A DNA stretch of 64,000 nucleotides from Apoda limacodes (taxonomy: Eukaryota; Arthropoda; Insecta; Lepidoptera; Limacodidae): the NCBI GenBank assembly GCA_946406115.1, contig OX291553.1, positions 11,723,001-11,787,000 of the forward strand. Direction: 5' to 3'. A model generated the notes under the pieces. The model was given only the letters and a program-made list of their open reading frames with translations, was not told the DNA's origin and made no database searches. Shown in pieces: positions 56,973 to 64,000 of the stretch (position 1 is the first letter of the stretch; each line of letters starts with the position of its first letter). Position numbers and translations under genes: made by a program.

Positions 56973-57811
56973 TTAATAAGTAAAATGACACGAAACACGG
57001 TAAAAAATAAGCAGAAGTGTAGAAAACTTCTAGTGAGATCGTTTGTTTAGCGTCGGTAGATTTATAATCAGTATTTTGTCTCTGACGAGATTTGAGTCTA
57101 ATAAGTATTTCCTAACTTGAAAAAAGGCGTCAAAATTGAATTAATTATCGTAGAACTATTCTGTTAACAAAATGTTATTAAAAAAAGGGGTTTTCCCGCG
57201 TAAATTTTAGTGTTGTGACAGTTTTCATTATATTTTAACCTGTCTGTTGCCTTTTCATTAAATGCAGTAATTAGTATACTACTATTAGCTAGATAAACCT
57301 AATTTCATCCGTTAATTAAACACTGACTTTGGTAATTCAGTTACATTTGTTTTATCAGTACATGATATAAGTATGTACATCAGTCTGAATGGGTTTTTTT
57401 ATAAGCTATTTTTGTTTTTTTTTTTTAATTGTTGTTTTTTGGTGAATTTGTTATTACATCACGCAGAAATTGAGGCAGAGTCAGAGTTTAAATTCATTAA
57501 TTTCAGTAAGTCAAAGTCAAAATTCATTAATTTTAGTAGGTTTTTTTTTAAAAGTCGTCTGAAGTTTTAAAACTATTATATGATTATCTTTAAATATGGT
57601 GTAATATCCCTGAATACCATACCCAACTAGCAAAATAACCTCATAACATTAAAACTATATAATCAAACCCTTTGCAAATGTTTTATTAAAACATTAGTTG
57701 TTTCAATGTTTCTTGTAATAGCTCATTAGAAAGATATTTTGGGAATTAAATATGGCATTTATTTTGAATCAAAAATATTCCTTTAGTAACGGTTGTTTAT
57801 AAGAAACTAGA
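56973..57811. other. Mostly unassigned
   Basis: 57,485-57,540 has a short duplicated phrase (TTCATTAATTT.AGTA). Nothing else recognised. Confidence 0.45.
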
Positions 57812-58690
57812 TTTTCCAGCGGCTCCGCCCGCCCTAAATTCGGTTATCCGCGTGGAACTCCTTAATTAACTCCTTAAAATTATACTAATGAAGTTAGCTA
57901 TAGCTGTAGCTATAGTCCGTTTAATCTCAGTTATAGGTATTCCCGTGGTAACTGTTAAATTTGGGATAAAAAGTAACATATGTCCTTTCCTTCCTTCCAG
58001 GACCTAACCTATATGTGTGCCAAGTTTCATTCCATCGATACGTCCGGTGATTGAAACTTGAGTTAGTTGAGTTACCAACATCCATCCAGACATACTTGCA
58101 CATTTATCATATTAGTAGTTTTTTTTTAGTATATCAGATTAATTAGTGTTCTAGATTAATAGAATTCGGTTGGATAAATTTTAACGTAGCGGATTTATAT
58201 GACAGCAAAAAAACTTCAAAATACATTCTCTTTATAAGTATTAATTGAAGAATTACTTAAGTAATCTATGGTTTTGTACAAAATTGAATTATATCTATAA
58301 TAGTACTGAAGATAATAAAAATGGTAATATTATAGTTTATTACCAGCTTTTGCCCGCGGTTCCCTAAATTTGGTTGTCGGTGTAGGATGTCAAGGGCAAC
58401 TCTTCAATTATAAACAAAAAACCGACTCACACTTAACGTTTTAAAGTAGTCTTTGTCTTTCCCCGGGACTCAAACTATCTCCATTCGAAATTTCATCTCA
58501 ATCGGTTTAAGGTAACAAACAGAGTTTCTTCCGCAATTGTAATATTAGTCTGGATTTATTAGCTTTTGCCAGCGGCTCTGACCTTGCCGGGCAACTCTAT
58601 GATTTTAATAAGAAAGTTTCCTATATCAAGCTATAGCTAGTTCATCCAATTTGCCACCAATCGGCCGACAATGATACATACCTATTTTTT
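57812..58690 (-). repeat. Cluster of three Helitron-like repeats
   Basis: Minus-strand ends at 57,810 (CTAGATTTTCCAGCGGCTCC), 58,345 (CAGCTTTTGCCCGCGGTTCC) and 58,560 (TTAGCTTTTGCCAGCGGCTC). Each is followed by TAAATT(C/T)GGTT(A/G)TC..., and the first two reach ...ATATTAGTA/AATATTAGTC. Confidence 0.65.
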
Positions 58691-60156
58691 TGAAATAGAT
58701 TTAAAAGTAAGGCTAAACACTTTTTATTAATTTGGTCTTTTACTATTTTTCGACACGTACGTAAGTAGAATCAAAAAGCACTACAAAGGGCTAACATATA
58801 ATAAAACCTTTATATTTATTTACCTACTTTACTTCTTAGTAAATTTTATGGTAATGCAACTTTTTTCCTCTTAAAAAGAGTAAATTAAAAAGCTTAAAAT
58901 CAACAGTTTACAAACAATTAATGTAATTGTGTGCAAATTGCTTGCAGCATGTCCGTCCAGTGCTCGTGGCAGTGACAAATGATCGAGCGTTTAATAAATT
59001 TTCCCGGAAAAAATTACCAATGATGTTATGCTTTTAATCTCATTCAGCATAATCATTGAAAAACGAAAACCACGTACAATACATAACTCGCGGGTCTGCC
59101 TGCCTTTGTGTTGAACCCGCAAACCTTATAAAAAAACAGAAATTGTCAGGGTGCAAAAAAGTAAAATTAACATACATATAGTATTAGACTTAATTAGTAA
59201 TAAGATCATTGGTACACTTATCAGTTGGACTGAAAGCGCTGAAGGTCACGATTAAAGACTACGAAAAGTAGCAGTCTTGGGCCTACACTATCGGCATGCA
59301 GCCAGTAAGAATCTGTGCCGTTTAGTGGCACTAGTTTAGTTCGCAATTAGTACATTAAATATATATATGAAAAACGTTCTTTAAAAGGTACTTATTTATA
59401 TTGGCGACATTAAATTACATAGAAAATAATTTTGAATTGAAAATAACAATAAGCAATAAAACAGGCCAATTAAGGGTTCTGTAGAATGGGATTTATTGCG
59501 AGTAGATATCTGAAAAGTTATGAATCGTTTTTGTTGAAACTAATTTTCGTTTTGGTTGCGCAAAAAAAAATTCTACGACTACTTAAATAAAACAAAACCT
59601 TTCGAAAATCTTACTTAATCCGATGCTTAAATTCCCACAAGTTCTAAGTTAAGGTTCTAGGCCGATTTCTCTTTATAGAACAGGGGCGGCATGCTTTAAA
59701 TGTATTGGATTTATAAAGATTAACGTCTTAAGATAAGATGGCGAATCCTGCCTATAAAATTACTTCATTAATTAATTTAAGAAAGTGTTTTAGGAATGAA
59801 ATGTTCTTAAATGTCTATTACCAATGTAGAATGATAGAATTTAAACAATAATATTATTAATAAGCAAGACCAAAAAACTATTTTATTTTATTCAAAGCTA
59901 GAAAAAGTTTAATTAATTATTTTTCTAATTTATCTTTCATCACACTTACTCATAAACAGTGTAATTACGTGCTGGTCAAGTGGGTGCTAAGACCTTAATT
60001 TATAAAACCCACGGGCGATATGATTCAGTGCGCGCTTTACTTGTACGATAAAACAGTACGTAGACTATACTTACTGTTTAATCTGTTCTTTCACGAATGT
60101 ACAAGACGCCATCTGTAGTTCAAAATATAACCTACGTGCCAAGCGAGCAATTATAG
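58691..60156. other. Unassigned stretch
   Basis: 60,105-60,150 shares an inverted phrase with 49,680. No exon or gene supported. Confidence 0.45.
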
Positions 60157-60225
60157 TGCAACAAATTTCTCTGACCCGGTGGTCAAAAATCAAAACTACA
60201 GTCGCCATTTTGAATTGGTGTAAAC
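60157..60225 (+). repeat. Terminal sequence shared with the 13.1-kb MITE
   Basis: TAGTGCAACAAATTTCTCTG and ACCCGGTGGTCAAAAATCAA, then ACTACAGTCGCCATTTTG, aligns with 13,123-13,175. It lies 135-200 bp before the recombinase remnant. Confidence 0.6.
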
Positions 60226-60359
60226 TTAAGCGACCAAAAGGTTTTAAATTTAGCCAAAACTGTTTAATTTATAAATTTTCTAGATATCGCTAGAGCTACA
60301 ACTTCTGTTTTCACCATTTTTATTTTGGTGAGTTTCTTTATTTACAACTAACAAAAGAA

Positions 60360-60760
60360 ATAAATATTCTTCGTCGTTAGATGAGTTTGATATAAATGCG
60401 ACACCGCTAGATAATGTTGATGGGGCTTTACTGGCACAAAAAATAAATATGAACATGTTACCACCGAAACCTAAAGACAAGTAGGTACTACATCGCATAT
60501 GCCAGTTTTATTACCTGAAGAAACAACAAGAAAATGAGTTCGTTTTCAGAGAATGTCCTATTAGCATACTTTGTTGAAACTGCCGAAAAATACGAACCGT
60601 CTTCCCTATGGGCAATTTACTCTTTGTTTCCTTACCGCTCTTAATACACATTGTAATATTAAGTTTTTAAGCATGATGATCGTTATTTTCGAAGATCGGT
60701 CGAATACAAAATTAAGGCAGCTTGAATCCAGTGACTTTCCAATTACCTCGACTTATATAC
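60360..60760 (+). pseudogene. Tyrosine-recombinase-like (Crypton-like) ORF remnant
   Basis: Plus strand pieces in order: YSSSLDEFDINATPLDNVDG, ALLAQKINMNMLPPKPKDK-stop; VLLPEETTRK-stop; after a deletion SSFSENVLLAYFVETAEKYE, PSSLWAIYSLF; a shift; LNTHCNIKFLS. The LLAYF.E....Y.PSSLW.IYSL...LNTH.NI string is the N-terminal core-binding region of tyrosine-recombinase-like ORFs I associate with insect Crypton-type elements. The catalytic C-terminal half (R...HRY) is not present. Multiple stops and gaps: non-functional. Family assignment is from memory of motifs. Confidence 0.5.
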
Positions 60761-60821
60761 CTGTAGGTATATGTCGTCGCCGTGACAAACCACTTCCGTA
60801 TTTTTACACTTATTTATTGAA

Positions 60822-61010
60822 CCGAATTTAAGGCGGGTGGAACCGGGGGAAAATTTGGCATGAAGATAGTTTGAGTCCCAGGGAAGAAAAAAAACTACTT
60901 GAAATCGTCAAGTGTGAGTCGGTTTTTTTTCTATAATTAAGCAGTTGCCATTGAAATCCTACACCGATAACCATATTTAGGGCGGGTGGAACCGTGGGCA
61001 AAGGCTAGTA
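60822..61010 (+). repeat. Helitron-like repeat
   Basis: CCGAATTTAAGGCGGGTGGA, AAATCGTCAAGTGTGAGTCG, ATTTAGGGCGGGTGGAACCG and terminal GGCTAGT. Close to the copy at 1,080. Confidence 0.65.
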
Positions 61011-61419
61011 GTGATGTGCTTAAAGGTCTTCAAAACTGTTACAGCAAAACCTAAATCCACCCTTACTAGCCGAAGATTATGCGATCTTTAGTAAAAGCTA
61101 GCGTAAGTTTATGAGTGTAATAGGTATAATTTAGGCGTTATTTAGTCGCACAGTATATGGTTACTCGCCGTGTGCATTGACCTAGCTAGGCTTTTCTTAG
61201 GTACCGCAGGCTCTGTTCACTTCCATCTACAGTTTATTAGTTTATTGTTTATATGTGTGTATAGTATGTCACTGCATTGTTTGTGTAACTTGTCTACGTT
61301 GGCACGTAAGCTTACATGTTGTTGCAAAGCTTTGTTCGACAGTGCCATATTATTTGAGAAGCGGTCAACACATACCTACCTCTCTTTTTTTTCTGAACTG
61401 ACAATGCAGTTGGCTGTTG
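61011..61419. other. Unassigned stretch
   Basis: A 103-codon plus-strand frame begins here (MCIDLARLFLG...) and overlaps the retrotransposon 3' end; no family recognised, taken as chance. Confidence 0.4.
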
Positions 61420-62705
61420 CAGCCATTACTGCTTCACCGGGCTTTTCGGGCGAGACTCTGAAGGAGCCTCAGCCCATATAGCACCCAACGCTCAAGGGCC
61501 TCGGCTTGGGTTGTCGCTCTCGGGGGCGTCCCTTCGACCGGCGTGAGTCTCGAACCCGAAGGTGAGTCACCACCAGGAGGGGAGTTCCCCGTTACGCGGG
61601 TGTGGTTGCGATTGAGTGGGGGCGTGAAGCGCCCCGCCACTCTTTGATACCTCGTGTATCCGTTTGGGCGCCGACGAATCCGGGGACGTCGGCGTCGTGT
61701 TTGGAGAGAGGCCCTATTCGGGGAGGTCGTAGAGACTAATCACGCTATCCGGACAGCGAGATCGTCATCTGGGGCCGTTAGTGCGTGTCGAGGCCGCCTA
61801 ACTATAGTTTTACGACCGTGCCGAGGTCGATCGGGGGGATGATACGTTGTGGATTGCACAATTAATCGATTCGGGTGATTTTGTGTACGCTCGAAAAAGC
61901 GGACTGCCAGGTCTTTGAAATATTGGGAAATCGTGGGGAGTTCGAAGTCTCTGTGTAGGTCCGCATTGCGGACGTACCAAGAGGCTCCGGAGGCCGCTCT
62001 GAGAAAGCGGTTTTGGAGGGACTGAAGTTTGTGGAGATTGCGCTTGGCTAACGCAAAGACTACGCTAGCATAAGCTAATATGGGGCGGATGCAAGTTGTG
62101 TAAAGATTCAGCTTATTTCTAAGCGACATCTTACTGTACTTGCCTATCATGGGATAAAGACGACCGAGGACAAAAGCGACTCGGTCTTTGACTATTTTGG
62201 TGTGAGCATGGAAGTTCAAACGCCTGTCCATGGTCTCACCGAGATATTTGGTCTTATTTTGCCAGGGAATGGCACGAACGAAGGGGGAGAGAGGGGAGAT
62301 GGCCGCGGAGGGCAGCCTACAGTAAAGAGGACGGCAGAGCTTTTGTCGGGATTCACCTTGATTCTCCATTTCCGAAACATTTCACCTAGGGCGGTGATAG
62401 CGGGTTGGAGTCTCTTAGTGATTCGGCTCACTTGCCTATCAGTGGTATAGATAGCGGTATCGTCCGCAAAGAGGGCTAGTTGGCTACCTATCGTTTTAGG
62501 GATGTCGTTGGTGTACAGAAGGTACAAGATGGGGGCGAGCACGGACCCTTGCGGGACTTCTGCTTCTATGGGACGGGGGGAAGAGAGAGTGCCTTCAACT
62601 TTGTAGCGAGAGCTACGCTTCGACAAATAGTCTCGTATGATGAGCACGAGACGATCTGGCAACTGAAAGTTGTACAGTTTAAAAATTAAACCGTTGTGCC
62701 AATGG
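61420..62705 (-). pseudogene. Jockey-clade non-LTR retrotransposon, 5'-truncated RT
   Basis: Minus strand from 62,705: WHNGLIFKLYNFQLPDRLVL, IIRDYLSKRSSRYKVEG, AEVPQGSVLAPILYLLYTND (QG motif), LALFADDTAIY (catalytic FADD), ITALGEMFRKWRIKVNPDKS, a frameshift in a G/C-rich run near 62,290-62,330, then KTKYLGETMDRRLNFHAHTK, RNKLNLYTTCIRPILAYASV (Jockey thumb), and an end at 61,740. A GC-rich 3' region reaches about 61,420. The first RT motifs, endonuclease and ORF1 are missing. GC content is far above the surroundings, suggesting a relatively recent or differently biased element. One frameshift only within the surviving RT. Confidence 0.88.
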
Positions 62706-63344
62706 TTGTGGTAATGGTGTTGGTAATGTTATGTTGTATGTGATATAAGAAATTTAGCTGTTACCTTTTACTACTTTTAAATTACTACTTTTCACTTATA
62801 GTACCTAAACACAGAAAAACTTGACAAAAATAAAAGCAAGTTTTGTATCATTATAAGATCATAATAAAATAAATACACACATCAATTAAACATCTCAAAA
62901 CTCAACCATTTTTAGAGACCTTTTGTTGAAACGTCCAAAAATACAAAGGCAGCGTATTCATATATATGTTTACATACATAATTCGCATATAAGGTCGTAA
63001 TATTGTAACTAGTGATTTAATATACAAACATCTCAAAACTTAAACCTTTCCGAACACAATTTGTCAAAACCATGCATACCTACTAGTTTCTCAAACAAGT
63101 TAATACCACGTAAGCATGACAAATGTAATGATGTAAGATAAATCATCCCTTGTTACGTTGAGCTGTGTCGACTCTGCCCACTCCACTCAGCTGTCAGCGG
63201 TCAGTCCTTTCTCTCAACGAGATTTCTGGGTAAATGTACTCGTATTCCTACATACTACCATACATAGAAGTATACAAGATAATCTGTAAGAAAAGTAATT
63301 TATACTTATATCTATACTATTTAATTAGTTATGAATTATTTAAT
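62706..63344. other. Unassigned AT-rich stretch
   Basis: No gene supported. A CAGCGGTCAGTCCTTTCTCT patch near 63,195 was considered as a promoter and set aside. Confidence 0.45.
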
Positions 63345-63643
63345 CTTAATAATATTATAAATGTGAAAGTTTGGATGTTTCGATGTTTGTTACTTAATCA
63401 CGCTTTAACCAATGGACGGATCTAGATAAAACTTGGCACGCTTATACAAAGGTTGGGTCCTCGAATAGGACATACGCTACTTTTTATCCCGAAAAATTCA
63501 TAAGTTCCCGCGGGAATAACTTGAACAGAGCTTAAACGAACCTACAGCTATAGCTTCCTATAATAAACTTTATTAGTATAGGTAATTAAGGGTTGACGTG
63601 GATAACCAAAATTAGGGCGGGTGGAGTCACTGCCAAAGTCTAG
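63345..63643 (+). repeat. Helitron-like repeat, near full length
   Basis: AATATTATAAATGTGAAAGT start, ACTTTTTATCCCGAAAAATT, CCCGCGGGAATAAC, ATTAGGGCGGGTGGAGTCAC and CTAGT end at 63,643. Confidence 0.7.
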
Positions 63644-63854
63644 TGATATTATAAAGAGAGAAAGCAGCAAATTTTGTATGTGGAGGGTAATCTCCGGAAC
63701 CACCACTGGATCAATTTTAAAAATCTTTTACTGTAAGAAAGCTATACTATTTCTAATGATAATAGGCTATGTTTTAGGTTTAATAAGTTTAGGGTCCCGT
63801 AAGATGCACGGGATGAAATCACGCGTGATAGATTACTAATAATAATAATGTAAT

Positions 63855-64000
63855 TATAAAGAGAAGGGGCGGATTTTTCACGTTTATTTATATGTGAGGG
63901 TAAACTAAAGAACCACTAGAACGATTTAATAGATGTTTAAGAAAGTTTTGGCTATGAATTAAGGGTAAAGGTAACTGGATATCCGGCCGAACGTTGCTTT
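63855..64000 (+). repeat. Helitron-like repeat cut by the window edge
   Basis: TAATTATAAAGAGAAGGGGC and ACCACTAGAACGATTTAATA resemble the start of another copy; the 3' end lies outside the window. Confidence 0.4.

Noticed and set aside
58930..59010. GC-richer segment open on both strands (HVRPVLVAVTNDRAF / CHCHEHWTDMLQAIC)
   Set aside because: No convincing donor on either strand and no family match.
61170..61481. 103-codon plus-strand frame
   Set aside because: Cys/Leu-rich with no homologue known to me and overlapping the 3' end of the minus-strand retrotransposon.
63190..63236. Possible promoter/5' exon (TCAGTC initiator-like plus GGGTAAAT donor-like)
   Set aside because: Single short motifs in AT-rich DNA occur often by chance; no coding exon follows.

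Overview
The window is nuclear DNA from an insect, almost certainly a moth or butterfly (Lepidoptera). It is AT-rich and contains no intact multi-exon gene. It is dense with repeat types I recognise from lepidopteran genomes: the GGGTTCCGTACC / GAGTCCGACTCGCACTTGGCC family, 5S-rRNA-like and tRNA-like SINEs, Helitron-like repeats ending in CTAGT, and several non-LTR retrotransposon clades. No bacterial or viral gene layout is present. The species cannot be named from the sequence.

Host gene signal is slight. Two GC-richer segments on the minus strand look like exons: an internal 125-nt exon at 50,734-50,858 with good acceptor and donor, and a short terminal coding exon at 4,110-4,150 ending in TGA. 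Their reading phases fit if spliced directly (1 nt + 2 nt, making a Gly codon). If both are real, most of the window is one very large last intron (about 46.6 kb) of a minus-strand gene I do not recognise, and the transposons are intron fill.

Layout. 1-8.8 kb: small repeats, an internally deleted hAT remnant, the putative terminal exon, and SINE pieces. 8.9-11.9 kb: a minus-strand Jockey/CR1-like retrotransposon split by a 1.76-kb DNA element with about 465-490-bp terminal inverted repeats (TIRs), GGGG/CCCC ends and TAA target duplications, carrying the C-terminal part of a CXC-domain protein. 13-21 kb: MITEs, foldbacks, a Tc1-like transposase remnant and a divergent 365-bp duplication. 22.2-25.1 kb: a 5S-like composite SINE abutting a 5'-truncated non-LTR element with a 468-codon reverse transcriptase (RT) frame. 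29-34 kb: an element with 17-bp TIRs filled with about 100-bp and 274-bp repeat arrays and interrupted by at least three younger insertions (GGGTTCCGTACC repeat, RLE-type LINE, Jockey-like LINE). 34-50 kb: MITEs, SINEs, Helitron-like copies. 51.9-56.1 kb: a 3.2-kb palindrome plus a third partial copy, built from another member of the CXC-domain family. 56.7-64 kb: a second Tc1 remnant, Helitron-like copies, a tyrosine-recombinase (Crypton-like) remnant, and a Jockey-clade RT remnant.

The strongest lead for something little described is the CXC-tailed protein family. Remnants of two different members lie in two different inverted-repeat architectures in one window, suggesting that this gene family travels on, or is itself, a mobile element. 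All calls come from reading translated motifs and aligning by eye; element edges are approximate unless stated as exact.
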